Positions 17,306 to 26,075 are shown, counted from the stretch's first letter. The stretch: 64,000 bases of DNA from Amphibacillus cookii (GCF_016908375.1 NZ_JAFBDS010000002.1:310001-374000), one strand, 5' to 3'. Notes: generated by a model from the letters alone, not told the origin. Translations and numbers: made by a program.

Positions 17306-17389
17306 ATGGCAAAACCAAAAAGAGATCCTAACTCTGTAAAATTAGCTAACAAGATTATTGAACAGTTAACGTTTACAATCGTTAAGTGA
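17306..17389 (+). pseudogene. IS256-family transposase N-terminal stump
   Basis: An ATG with GGGAGTG upstream opens MAKPKRDPNSVKLANKIIEQ, which looks like the start of IS256-type transposases of Firmicutes. After 27 codons the frame ends at TGA, and nothing further of a transposase (normally about 390-410 residues) is seen. The insertion sequence has been truncated and replaced by unrelated DNA. The identification rests on about 20 residues. Confidence 0.5.
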
Positions 17390-17592
17390 TGCTATAAAGT
17401 ATCTGTTATGTCGAGATACGCTCTTGTACAAGTTAAATTTTTTTGGTGCGAATTTGGTATAAGCACAAATAAGGATCTTGATATAACTGAGTTTAAGACT
17501 ACTTTCGGTATTTTAAGTTTCATGAATAAATCCTTCAAAAACAAGTTAGTAGAGGGATGACATATATTGCTTTGTTTCAATCTTTAAAAATT

Positions 17593-17757
17593 CTATGCAA
17601 TATTTTTTCTTGCTTTTAATCTACTATCCTGAATTGTCCAAAAGAAACCTAGTATTCCCAATCCACCTATTAATCTTGGATGCCAAATAAGCTCGTTTGT
17701 TGTATAATGGACATAGGAAGTCCCTCCAGTCTTTTGGTTTGGGTGGTTACTAACCAT
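17593..17757 (-). CDS. Small protein of 54 residues, possibly membrane-associated, unknown
   Basis: On the minus strand an ATG at 17757 opens a 54-codon frame: MVSNHPNQKTGGTSYVHYTT, then a hydrophobic stretch LIGGLGILGFLW and a charged tail ending RKNIA. No strong ribosome site is visible. Codons 17-20 (CATTATACAACA) include the complement of the sequence around the start codon, so the mRNA could hide its own start. A candidate small RNA is encoded on the opposite strand across its 5' part. It may be a toxin-like small protein or just the tail of a decayed gene. Confidence 0.3.
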   Translation of the reverse strand: MVSNHPNQKTGGTSYVHYTTNELIWHPRLIGGLGILGFFWTIQDSRLKARKNIA

Positions 17758-17790
17758 TATACAAGACTTAGGGAGGTGCTTCCTTTTTTA
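17715..17790 (+). ncRNA. Candidate short hairpin RNA with intrinsic terminator
   Basis: A TATAAT box at 17703-17708 is followed by a segment that would form one imperfect hairpin. AGGAAG-CCTCC-AGTCTT (17715-17733) pairs with AAGACT-GGAGG-CTTCCT (17763-17784), ending in TTTTTT. A transcript starting near 17715 would be about 75 nt and consist of the hairpin alone. It would be antisense to the start of the small minus-strand frame. The terminator-like shape is seen; the promoter lacks a well-spaced -35 box, so transcription is inference. Confidence 0.35.
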
Positions 17791-17892
17791 TGTCTTAAAC
17801 TCATTGAGGCACAAGGGATAAGAATTATGAAATTCATTCATAATTAATAACAAAAAAGAAAATTATGGTCTCTAATTAGCCTATCAATTTTT

Positions 17893-18864
17893 TTAATAAG
17901 TCGGCCATCCTTGATTATCCCAATATAAATCATTTATTAACAGACTTGGCAGACCATTTCGATCAGCATCATAAGCGTGACGGACATAAAGATTATTGTT
18001 ATAGATAAATTGATGACCTGGTCCGACCCATTTATCATTACCACTATCAAAAACCGTTCCGCCTCCATAAAGCATATTGTTTCCTACTTTATCAAAATAA
18101 GGTCCTGTTATGTTTCTTGATCGCCCCACAACAACATTATACGTACTGTTGAGACCATCACAACACGAATCAAATGAAGCAAATAAGTAATAGTATCCAT
18201 CTCTGTACGTAATACTTGGTGCTTCTATCGCCCCATGTGGATGATTCGGTCTAGCAGCAATGCTATAAGTCTGTCCAGTTGGTTTCATTGTTTGAGCATT
18301 CAATCTGGTCAGTTTTATACCACTCCAATGTGAACCATAGGCTAGCCATGGTTCACCCTGAGCATCAATAACTAACTCCCCATCAATCGCATTGTAATTG
18401 TTCTGTGTTGTTGATCGAACGACAAGTCCATCATCCCTCCAATTTCCAGATGCAATACTCTCTGTTGACAATAGTCCGATAATTGATTGATTTGAGCCAA
18501 AAGAAGAGACGGAATAATATAACCAATAGCGACCATTGTAATAATGGATATCAGGCGCCCATTGATTACTCGTATGATTAGGTACATACTGACGCCACCA
18601 ACTTAATGGTTGAGGAAATACAACTGGTGCTTCATTCCAATTTCGTCCCTCATCGTGAGAGTAAATTACCCGGATTCCATTCCGATTTACTTCACCTGTT
18701 CCAAAAACCCACCACGTGTCTCCTTCTCTAATCATCGAAGGATCATGAATCATAGGGTGTTCATCCATCTCCCAAAATGCTGCAGATACTGAAGCGCCGC
18801 CCAGACTAAAGAAAATTAAAACAAATAAGATTACCTTCCAATCCTTTTTCCACATAATTCTCAT
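17893..18864 (-). CDS. Secreted arabinan endo-1,5-alpha-L-arabinosidase, GH43
   Basis: This 323-residue enzyme hydrolyses alpha-1,5-arabinan side chains of pectin outside the cell. Residues 7-28 form a signal peptide (KDWKVILFVLIFFSLGGASVSA). The five-bladed propeller carries the GH43 triad: Asp41 in MIHDPSM (base), Asp161 in AIDGELV (pKa modulator) and Glu214 in AIEAPSI (acid). Length fits the AbnA type. It stands alone, with AGGAGAGGATGAG before the ATG, 1.5 kb from the galacturonate genes and facing away from them; its role in pectin use is consistent. Confidence 0.9.
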   Translation of the reverse strand: MRIMWKKDWKVILFVLIFFSLGGASVSAAFWEMDEHPMIHDPSMIREGDTWWVFGTGEVNRNGIRVIYSHDEGRNWNEAPVVFPQPLSWWRQYVPNHTSNQWAPDIHYYNGRYWLYYSVSSFGSNQSIIGLLSTESIASGNWRDDGLVVRSTTQNNYNAIDGELVIDAQGEPWLAYGSHWSGIKLTRLNAQTMKPTGQTYSIAARPNHPHGAIEAPSITYRDGYYYLFASFDSCCDGLNSTYNVVVGRSRNITGPYFDKVGNNMLYGGGTVFDSGNDKWVGPGHQFIYNNNLYVRHAYDADRNGLPSLLINDLYWDNQGWPTY

Positions 18865-18892
18865 CCTCTCCTTTTTTGTTAGAATACACCAC

Positions 18893-19251
18893 GAAATGTA
18901 AGCGTATTCATGCGTGAATATTTTAACATATATAAGGTGATTAAGTTAACGATTATTTTTAGAAATTTTCGATAATATGAATTAATGGAAAAATTTTCAG
19001 GCTGTGTTTTTACCGTAATGATAATACTAACCACTCTGTACTTTCATCAAAAAATTTGGATAATTAAGCAATCATCGGATATGTAACAGTCAGTGACTAG
19101 TGAGAGTTTTTTTTCATCATTACTGATAAAAAGATTGATACTTAAACACTTTTCCACCTTGCAGATTTTCTAATTTCTAACATAAACAGATGAAATGTCT
19201 AAATTTCCAGTCAATTGCTTCTGAGACGAGATCGTCATTTCTAAAAGAATC
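18893..19251. other. AT-rich stretch without a recognisable gene
   Basis: No frame of useful length, strong ribosome site or clear terminator was seen between the arabinanase promoter side and the decayed frame that follows. Confidence 0.5.
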
Positions 19252-19544
19252 GCAGAAACGTTTAATATAGCAAGAGGCAGTGCCATAGACATTGAGATCA
19301 ATGGAGGGACAGATGCGTATATCGTATCAAAAGTAAATAAAAATGAAGGTAGATTTGTTTCTGATAAGACGCAACCTTTATAGTCTATATCAATAATGCT
19401 ACTTTAGCTAAAAAAATGAACCTATCAGGTTCGAAAAAATTTAATGTTCTATATGCAGACTCAAAAAAACAGACAGCTGATACAGATTCAGTGATCACTG
19501 ATTTTGAAGAGAAAAATTCTGATTTCATTAATCATTATAATTAG
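19252..19544 (+). pseudogene. Decayed gene of unknown function
   Basis: Two adjacent stretches with protein-like composition lie in different frames. The first (19252-19383) reads AETFNIARGSAIDIEINGG and on to a TAG. The second (to 19544) contains KKFNVLYADSKKQTADTDS and ends in TAG. Together they look like one protein broken by a frameshift, without a start codon or ribosome site. I do not recognise the family. Confidence 0.4.
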
Positions 19545-19803
19545 CAGATTTAAGCTTATAACTGCGGAAAGAATCCCTGTTCTGGGAATATATCAGTCTG
19601 GGAGCCACCAAAAATAATGTATCGACGATATAATTCCAGAAAATGTATTTTATGAAATAATTGAATGAAACATTTATCAACCCCTTAGAATGACTAGTGT
19701 TTTAAGTGATCTTATCTTTATCCACTCTTTTGTGAAGCAAGATCAGGAAAAACATCTGTTTATATCATCGATTTCTTACCTTAAGGTTGGTAACTTTCTA
19801 TGA

Positions 19804-20157
19804 CTAGGATGTTAACCCCCCTTTTTTCTTCAATAAATAATCATTCATAGATGTGATGGTCATCTCTTTTAACTCATTGGGTGTAAACTCAATGATACGT
19901 CCATGACTGTTTTCGCAAATTTTATAACGCCATGTCTTTGTTGTTCGTTCAACGAGTTGGACATTAATTTTATATTTACTGTACATAAGTTGCTTATTAG
20001 CAATAATATCTTTTTGAACCTGTTCAATAAGCTGGTCGAAAAATTGCTCATATAAATAATTGAATTTCAATTGATTAAAAGCATGGCGATCTTTTTTGAA
20101 AAGCGTTAAAACAAAAGGTAAAATAATAAAGTTGTTAATGATCTTATGCTTGGTCAT
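19804..20157 (-). CDS. Hypothetical protein of 117 residues, possibly SOS-controlled
   Basis: I do not recognise this protein. It begins MTKHKIINNFIILPFVLTLFKK, followed by a helical, charged stretch (YLYEQFFDQLIEQVQKDI) and a strand-rich part (VQLVERTTKTWRYKICENSHGRIIEF). It is probably soluble. AGAGGTGAAAGT lies before the ATG. A good promoter on the minus strand (TTGCAT, 18 bp, TATAAT) is followed at once by GAACGTTTGTTC, a close match to the Bacillus LexA core GAAC-N4-GTTC. That suggests induction by DNA damage. No partner gene is adjacent. Confidence 0.6.
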   Translation of the reverse strand: MTKHKIINNFIILPFVLTLFKKDRHAFNQLKFNYLYEQFFDQLIEQVQKDIIANKQLMYSKYKINVQLVERTTKTWRYKICENSHGRIIEFTPNELKEMTITSMNDYLLKKKGGLTS

Positions 20158-20173
20158 ACTTTCACCTCTAACA

Positions 20174-20185
20174 GAACGTTTGTTC
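20174..20185 (-). promoter_or_regulatory. LexA-like (SOS) box before the hypothetical gene
   Basis: GAACGTTTGTTC matches the inner part of the Bacillus SOS consensus CGAAC-N4-GTTCG; the outermost bases are A and T instead of C and G. It sits immediately downstream of a TATAAT box on the minus strand, over the likely transcription start, where a repressor would block initiation. Confidence 0.5.
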
Positions 20186-20339
20186 TTATTATATGTGATG
20201 TGCTAAAAGAAATGCAAACTAATTTATTGGTATAAATGGAAATATATATAGCTGTATAGCCATTAATCATTAGCATGTTAACAATCATCTTTACATATAT
20301 ATGGTGATAGTTATAGCTGAAATTATTGATATATGATAA

Positions 20340-20357
20340 AATAACAACGTTGTTATT
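20340..20357. promoter_or_regulatory. Perfect 18-bp palindrome before uxaB, LacI-type operator candidate
   Basis: AATAACAACGTTGTTATT is an exact palindrome with a central CG, the form bound by LacI-family repressors. It lies 30 bp before the uxaB start, in the leader or promoter. The LacI-family gene at 40954-41940 is the likely partner, but I did not find the same site before uxaC or the importer. Confidence 0.55.
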
Positions 20358-20386
20358 ACTAAATATTGTAATTGGAGGGGAGAAAG

Positions 20387-21853
20387 ATGAAACAATTATC
20401 TGAAAAACTTGTTCAAAAACAAAACTATCCTGAACGTGTTTTACAGTTTGGTGAGGGGAATTTTATGCGTGCTTTTGTTGACTGGCAGATTGACAAGTTG
20501 AATAAAGCTGGATTTTTTAATGGTAGTGTTGTCATTGTTCAGCCAATTGAGCATGGCTTGACTGACAGATTGAATCAACAGGATAATTTGTATACGCTCA
20601 TTTTAGAAGGTGTGAAAAATGGAGAACCTGTAAGAGAAAAGCAAGTGATTGACTCGATTAGCCGTTCTATTAATCCATACGTGGATAAAGCGCAATATTT
20701 AGCATTAGCCAAACAACCTGATTTGAAATTCATTTTCTCAAACACAACAGAAGCTGGTATAGCATTTGACCCACAAGATCAGTTAAGTGATCGTTTAGCG
20801 AAGACTTTTCCAGGGAAATTAACCGCATTCTTGTATCAACGTTATTTACATTTTAATGGTGATGACACGAAAGGGATGTACATTATTCCGTGCGAACTGA
20901 TTGATCGAAATGCTGACAAACTAAAGGCTTGTGTTCTTCAGTATATTCAGTTATGGCAATTAGAAGAAGCCTTTAAAGAGTGGATTGAAACAGCAAATCA
21001 GTTTTATTGTAGTCTTGTTGATCGGATTGTGCCAGGCTATCCAGGTGATCAAGCAAACATAATAGAAAAAGAATTAGGTTATCGGGATCAACTCTTGACA
21101 GTGGCTGAACATTACCATTTATGGGTGATCGAAGCTGATCGCCATTTACAAGAGCGATTACCAGTTGATCAGATCGGTTTAAATACGTTATTTGTTAGTG
21201 ATTTAAATCCTTATCGAACGAGAAAAGTTCATATATTAAATGGAACACACACGGCTATGACTCCAGTTGCTTATTTACTTGGTTTAGAAACAGTTGAACA
21301 AGCGATTTGTGATCGGCGAGTAGAGCGGTATTTGAAGTTGTTAATCAGCCAAGAGGTCACCCCAACATTACCAATAGAACGCTCAGAATTGGAAGCGTAT
21401 ACAGAATCGGTACTTGAACGTTTTAAAAACCCTTATATTAATCATCAATTAATGAGCATTTCGTTAAATGGAATCGCAAAGTTTGCTACAAGAAATTTAC
21501 CGGTGCTTAAACAGTATATTAAACAAAAACATCGTTTACCAAAGAAGTTAGTCTTTGCTTTTACATCTTTAATTTATTTTTACCGTGGCAAAAGAGCGGA
21601 AGAGAAGATTAGTATAAAAGATGATCAAGCGATATTGGCGTGTTTTAGGGAATTATGGAATAACTTTGATGGAAGTGAAGAAGCTGCAAGTGTGTTAGTT
21701 AGTCAAGTTTTACAACAAGAGAAATGGTGGGGCGAAGATTTAACACAAATGAATGGTTTGACGGAGATGATGGCAGAGATGCTGATTGATATTGATCAAA
21801 ATGGTTTAGAAGCAGCATTATTATCAGTTATAGGAGCTGATACTAATGCCTAA
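20387..21853 (+). CDS. uxaB: Tagaturonate reductase (altronate oxidoreductase)
   Basis: This 488-residue NAD-dependent enzyme of the mannitol dehydrogenase family reduces tagaturonate to altronate, the second step of galacturonate breakdown. Family marks include RVLQFGEGNFMRAFVDWQID near the N-terminus, FSNTTEAGIAFDP near 125, and RKVHILNGTHTAMTPVAYL near 285, holding the conserved Lys and His of the active site. ATG 20387 is preferred to an upstream TTG because GGAGGGG lies 6 bases before it. The 3' end overlaps uxaA by 8 bp, so the two are coupled. Confidence 0.93.
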   Translation: MKQLSEKLVQKQNYPERVLQFGEGNFMRAFVDWQIDKLNKAGFFNGSVVIVQPIEHGLTDRLNQQDNLYTLILEGVKNGEPVREKQVIDSISRSINPYVDKAQYLALAKQPDLKFIFSNTTEAGIAFDPQDQLSDRLAKTFPGKLTAFLYQRYLHFNGDDTKGMYIIPCELIDRNADKLKACVLQYIQLWQLEEAFKEWIETANQFYCSLVDRIVPGYPGDQANIIEKELGYRDQLLTVAEHYHLWVIEADRHLQERLPVDQIGLNTLFVSDLNPYRTRKVHILNGTHTAMTPVAYLLGLETVEQAICDRRVERYLKLLISQEVTPTLPIERSELEAYTESVLERFKNPYINHQLMSISLNGIAKFATRNLPVLKQYIKQKHRLPKKLVFAFTSLIYFYRGKRAEEKISIKDDQAILACFRELWNNFDGSEEAASVLVSQVLQQEKWWGEDLTQMNGLTEMMAEMLIDIDQNGLEAALLSVIGADTNA

Positions 21854-23336
21854 ATTCATCCAACTTCAGGAACATGATAATGTGGTCGTTGCTTTAACGG
21901 CGTTAAAAGCAGAAGAGACGTTGCAGGTTAATGGGGAAACATTGACTTTACAAGAAACAATACCGCAAGGGCATAAAATCGCCATTAAAGCCATTGAAAA
22001 AAATGAGGATGTGATCAAGTATGGCTATCCAATTGGTCATGCAATCACAACAATTAAACAAGGTTCGCGCGTGCATACGGATAATATGCGTACCAACTTG
22101 TCTGGAATAGAAAACTATCATTATCAGCCTAAACTTACAAATAGCAAACGGTTTGAACAGGAAGAGCGCTTCTTTAATGGTTATCAAAGAAAGAATGGAG
22201 ATGTAGGGATTCGAAATGAATTATGGATTGTTCCTACTGTTGGTTGTGTCAATGGTGTAGCTGAACATATGTTAAAACAATTTATTAAAGAAGTAGAAGA
22301 TATAGCACCGTTCGATCAAGCACTTGTCTTAAGTCATCAGTATGGTTGTTCACAATTAGGTGACGACCATGAGAATACACGCCAAATTCTTTCAGATGTG
22401 GTGCATCATCCGAATGCAGGTGGTGTATTGGTATTGGGTTTAGGGTGTGAGAATAATATTGTTGAAGATTTCAGACAAGGGTTAGGGGAATATGATCAAG
22501 AGCGTGTTCAATTTCTTGTGACCCAATTTGTCGGTGATGAAATTGCAGCAGGCGTACGTAAACTAAAGCAGATTCATGAGGCAGCAAGTCAGGATCATCG
22601 CGAACCTATTTCTCTATCGAAATTAAAAATAGGCTTAAAATGTGGAGGATCTGACGGTCTTTCGGGTATAACAGCTAACCCATTAGTAGGCGAGTTCTCT
22701 GATTATTTGGTTGCACAAGGTGGAACAACGGTTTTAACAGAGGTACCTGAAATGTTTGGCGCTGAAATGATTCTTATGGAGCGTGCTGAAAATGCGCATG
22801 TATTTAACAAAACGGTTGCAATGATCAATGATTTTAAAGCATATTTTATAAAAAATGATCAACCTGTTTATGAGAACCCATCTCCAGGTAACAAAGATGG
22901 AGGGATTACAACATTAGAAGATAAATCATTAGGCTGTACACAGAAAGCTGGAACGTCCACCGTAAGAGATGTGTTAACGTATGGTGAACGTTTAAAAACA
23001 ACAGGCTTGAATTTACTGAGTGCTCCGGGCAATGACCTTGTCGCTTCATCTGCTTTGGCTGCTTCAGGCTGTCACATTGTATTATTCACGACAGGAAGGG
23101 GAACGCCTTTTGGAACTTTTGTCCCAACGATAAAAATCTCTTCAAACAGTCAGATTTATCAAAAAAAACCACACTGGATTGATTTTGATGCGGGTAAGCT
23201 CTTAAGTTATCAAAAAGAAGAAGTACGAGATCAATTTATTGATTATATCGTTGCTATTGCCAATGGCGCTAAAGCTAAAAATGAACAAAATGATTATCGT
23301 GAATTAGCTATTTTTAAAACAGGTGTCACACTGTGA
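21846..23336 (+). CDS. uxaA: Altronate dehydratase
   Basis: The 496-residue enzyme removes water from altronate to give 2-keto-3-deoxygluconate. The N-terminal SAF-like domain covers about 1-95 (IPQGHKIAIKAI, YPIGHAITTIKQGSRVHTDN). The C-terminal catalytic domain carries the conserved cysteines, for example SHQYGCSQLGDD, LGLGCENN, LKCGGSDGLSG and SLGCTQKAG, used for iron binding. It is translated with uxaB. KdgK and KdgA, which act next, are not in the window. Confidence 0.93.
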   Translation: MPKFIQLQEHDNVVVALTALKAEETLQVNGETLTLQETIPQGHKIAIKAIEKNEDVIKYGYPIGHAITTIKQGSRVHTDNMRTNLSGIENYHYQPKLTNSKRFEQEERFFNGYQRKNGDVGIRNELWIVPTVGCVNGVAEHMLKQFIKEVEDIAPFDQALVLSHQYGCSQLGDDHENTRQILSDVVHHPNAGGVLVLGLGCENNIVEDFRQGLGEYDQERVQFLVTQFVGDEIAAGVRKLKQIHEAASQDHREPISLSKLKIGLKCGGSDGLSGITANPLVGEFSDYLVAQGGTTVLTEVPEMFGAEMILMERAENAHVFNKTVAMINDFKAYFIKNDQPVYENPSPGNKDGGITTLEDKSLGCTQKAGTSTVRDVLTYGERLKTTGLNLLSAPGNDLVASSALAASGCHIVLFTTGRGTPFGTFVPTIKISSNSQIYQKKPHWIDFDAGKLLSYQKEEVRDQFIDYIVAIANGAKAKNEQNDYRELAIFKTGVTL

Positions 23337-23391
23337 CAGACTATTTTAATTAAAAAAAAAGATGAAAAAAATTGATAACTTATGAATCGCC

Positions 23392-23430
23392 TTCAATGGA
23401 GGATATGGCTCCTCCATTGAAAGGTTTTAT
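23392..23430 (+). terminator. Hairpin after uxaA
   Basis: TTCAATGGAGGA and TCCTCCATTGAA pair perfectly (12 bp) around a 6-nt loop, followed by a modest T-rich tail AAGGTTTTATCTT. It could end uxaBA transcripts or reduce read-through into the hydrolase gene 30 bp on. Confidence 0.65.
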
Positions 23431-23458
23431 CTTACTTTTATGATGAAGGAGCTTTCAC

Positions 23459-24457
23459 ATGACTGAAATTGAGACGTTTATTGATCAGTTATATCAAAGC
23501 AAATTGAAGTCCGCTACAGCCTGCGCAAGCAAAGAAAAGCTAGCACAACAGTTGGGTATTTTCACTGCTTCAGATTCGCCACATCGATATAGGGATGCGA
23601 GAATAGTAGACGAAATTAATGAGTCAGCTTATCTTCGGCGTTTATGGTCGATTCCAACGATTAATGGATTGCATATGGCGACCTATCAGCTTGTGCCGCA
23701 AATAACAAATACGTTAAATCAATATGCGATCTTGATCATTCCTGGACATGGTTATGGTCATCGAGAGTTAGTTGGCTTAACAGTGGATAATACTAAGCTA
23801 AAAAAGATCAGTATTTATAAAAATATTGCCATTACGTTAGTTAAGAAAGGATTTCATGTTTATGTGCCAGAGTTGGTCGGTATGGGAAAACGCCGATTAA
23901 TAAGGGATGGACAGACTCCCCCCACTGAAAATACATGTTATCAGCTAGCAGCTCAACTTCTTTTGTTAGGTTACACATTAACGGGACTCAGAGTAAGTGA
24001 ATGTCAACAACTAATTGAATTTATGCAGACTATGCCTGATCAAAAACCCGATAAATTAGGTGTGGTTGGTTTTTCAGGAGGTGCACTTATTTCAATGTGT
24101 CTAGCTATATTGAATACGAATATTCAAACGACGCTTTTAAGTGGTTATCCTGCTTATTTTAAAGACAGTATTATGGCGAGGAGACACTGCTTAGATAATT
24201 ATATTCCTGACATGCTGACTTTGGGGGAAATGCCAGATTTATTAAAGCAAATTGCCCCACGGTCATTATTTATCGAATCTGGAAATCAAGATCACCTCTT
24301 TCCAATTGCTTCAGCTAGACGAGTAATAAATAATATTGAAAATCATTATCAATCGATTGGAGCTCAAGAAAATTTTTCTTACCACTTATTTCAAGGTGGG
24401 CATGAAATTAATGGAACGCAAGCGATAGAATGGTTAGTAAATCAAATGAATAAATAA
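23459..24457 (+). CDS. Alpha/beta hydrolase, possible acetyl or carbohydrate esterase
   Basis: The 332-residue cytoplasmic hydrolase has no signal peptide. AILIIPGHGYGHRE supplies the oxyanion region, GVVGFSGGALIS holds the nucleophile Ser in G-x-S-G-G, and the C-terminal ESGNQDHLFP and GGHEING supply Asp and His. It resembles dienelactone-hydrolase or acetyl-xylan-esterase-like families. Placed between uxaA and a YteT-like oxidoreductase, it probably removes ester groups from pectin fragments (inference). GAAGGAGCTTTCAC precedes the ATG. Confidence 0.75.
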   Translation: MTEIETFIDQLYQSKLKSATACASKEKLAQQLGIFTASDSPHRYRDARIVDEINESAYLRRLWSIPTINGLHMATYQLVPQITNTLNQYAILIIPGHGYGHRELVGLTVDNTKLKKISIYKNIAITLVKKGFHVYVPELVGMGKRRLIRDGQTPPTENTCYQLAAQLLLLGYTLTGLRVSECQQLIEFMQTMPDQKPDKLGVVGFSGGALISMCLAILNTNIQTTLLSGYPAYFKDSIMARRHCLDNYIPDMLTLGEMPDLLKQIAPRSLFIESGNQDHLFPIASARRVINNIENHYQSIGAQENFSYHLFQGGHEINGTQAIEWLVNQMNK

Positions 24458-24469
24458 GGAGAGAATAAA

Positions 24470-25774
24470 GTGCGAAAAAAATATGCATTAGTCGGTACAG
24501 GTGGAAGAGCAGAATTCTTTTATGGTGCAATCGCTCAAGATTTTCAGAAAACATGTGAATTGGTAGCTTTTTGTGATAGCAACCTTACCAGACAGCATTA
24601 TGCTAATCGGCTACTCCAGGAAAAATATCAGCATAAAGCAATAGCAATATATTCAGCTAATCAATTCGAGAAAATGATTAACGATAACAAACCAGATATT
24701 GTGATTGTAACGTCGATTGATCGTACACATCATACATATATTATAAAAGCACTTGAACTTGGTTGCGATGTGATTACAGAAAAGCCAATTACAATCGATC
24801 ACGACAAGGCAAAGGCAATAGCAGACGCAGTGGAACGAACAAATGGGGAGATCAGGGTTGCCTTTAATTATCGCTATGCTCCCCATCATACAAAACTTCG
24901 GGAACTCATTCAAAATGATACCATTGGCCAAGTCTTTTCTGTACATTTTGAGTGGGCACTAGATACTCAGCATGGTGCTGATTATTTTCGGCGTTGGCAT
25001 CGAAATAAAGCAAATAGTGGTGGATTGTTAGTTCATAAATCAACCCATCATTTTGACTTAGTTAATTTTTGGTTAGGTACACGCCCTGAAACCGTTTATG
25101 CAGCTGGAGGATTGCGCTTTTATGGTAAAGAAAATGCTGAAGAACGAGGGGAACGGCATTTTTATCAACGTGCATACCAAAATAAGCATGCTGAGTCAGA
25201 CCCTTTTGCACTTGATATATCAACGAATCAACATTTAAAGGCGATGTATTTGGATGCAGAAGAAGAAGATGGCTACCAAAGAGATCAAAGTGTGTTTGGA
25301 GATGGCATTGATATTGAGGATACTCTTGCAGTACTCGTTACTTATCAAAACAAAGCTGTTCTAACATATTCACTTAATGCTTATTTACCATGGGAAGGAT
25401 TTAGTGTTGCACTAAACGGTAGCAAAGGAAGAATTGAGTTAATGGTTAAGGAACGGTCTTATATTAACTCTAGTGGAAAAAAACGAGAAGAAGGTCAAGC
25501 TGAACGTATTGCCTTGCGTGTGCTCCCTATGTTTGATAAGCCCTATGATGTGCCTATTAAAATGGCAAGTGGAGGACATGGCGGTGGAGATCAAATATTG
25601 TTGGAAGATTTATTTGGAGAAGAGAAAATAGATCCATTTAAACGAGCAGCTACACATATCGATGGCATTCAGTCAATTATGACTGGTATTGCAGGTAATC
25701 ACTCATTAAAAACCGGTTTGCCTGTGAAAATTGATGATCTGCTTAAGTTGCCCAGCCAAAAGGAACTTAAGTAA
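24470..25774 (+). CDS. Gfo/Idh/MocA family oxidoreductase (YteT-like)
   Basis: The 434-residue NAD(P)-dependent oxidoreductase has an N-terminal Rossmann domain starting RKKYALVGTGGRAEFFYGA and the family EKP motif in VITEKPITIDHDKA near 105. The C-terminal domain carries HKSTHHFDLVNFWLG. Size and context resemble B. subtilis YteT of the rhamnogalacturonan gene set. The natural substrate is not known; a sugar or uronic acid derivative is likely. The start is GTG with AAGGAGAG 7 bases before it, 12 bp after the hydrolase gene. Confidence 0.85.
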   Translation: MRKKYALVGTGGRAEFFYGAIAQDFQKTCELVAFCDSNLTRQHYANRLLQEKYQHKAIAIYSANQFEKMINDNKPDIVIVTSIDRTHHTYIIKALELGCDVITEKPITIDHDKAKAIADAVERTNGEIRVAFNYRYAPHHTKLRELIQNDTIGQVFSVHFEWALDTQHGADYFRRWHRNKANSGGLLVHKSTHHFDLVNFWLGTRPETVYAAGGLRFYGKENAEERGERHFYQRAYQNKHAESDPFALDISTNQHLKAMYLDAEEEDGYQRDQSVFGDGIDIEDTLAVLVTYQNKAVLTYSLNAYLPWEGFSVALNGSKGRIELMVKERSYINSSGKKREEGQAERIALRVLPMFDKPYDVPIKMASGGHGGGDQILLEDLFGEEKIDPFKRAATHIDGIQSIMTGIAGNHSLKTGLPVKIDDLLKLPSQKELK

Positions 25775-25804
25775 ATATCTTGTATTATTAGAAATTAGAC
25801 TGAG

Positions 25805-26075
25805 ACAGTACAATCAAAACGAATGATCCCTTTATATATTGAGGTTCTTTGTCAAATGACGTTGGTGAGAATTTTTGCTGGCAATTTTATAGATGAATTT
25901 CACAAATATTCAAGTCGGATTATGCTGCTTGAATGTTTGTTTGGTTAGGTGCATTTTGGACTGATTTCGATTCAATAGATCTTAACTTAATTTGAATGTC
26001 TATCTACACGTAAATTCATACGGGTTCGGTCAGGAAGTGATGAGACTCCGGCAGGAATAGCACGGAGACTACTGA
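25805..26075 (+). repeat. Left arm of an inverted repeat pair around an IS1182 remnant
   Basis: This segment shares blocks with the reverse complement of 26870-27135. In order, the blocks are AAAACGAATGATCC, ATAT-AGGTT-like, TGACGTTGGTGA, GGGTTCGGTCA and GACTCC-GC-GGAATAGCACG. The blocks are separated by diverged sequence. No gene was seen here. The remaining bases up to 26176 hold an AT-rich hairpin region next to the transposase. Confidence 0.55.

Noticed and set aside
17392-17580. 62-codon minus-strand frame after the IS256-like stump
   Set aside because: It has no convincing ribosome site or recognisable motif, and lies in an interval with other decayed sequence.
17784-17800. AGGGAGGTG followed by ATG-TCT-TAA considered as the start of a small toxin gene
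   Set aside because: The frame stops after two codons, and the purine-rich run is better explained as an arm of the hairpin.
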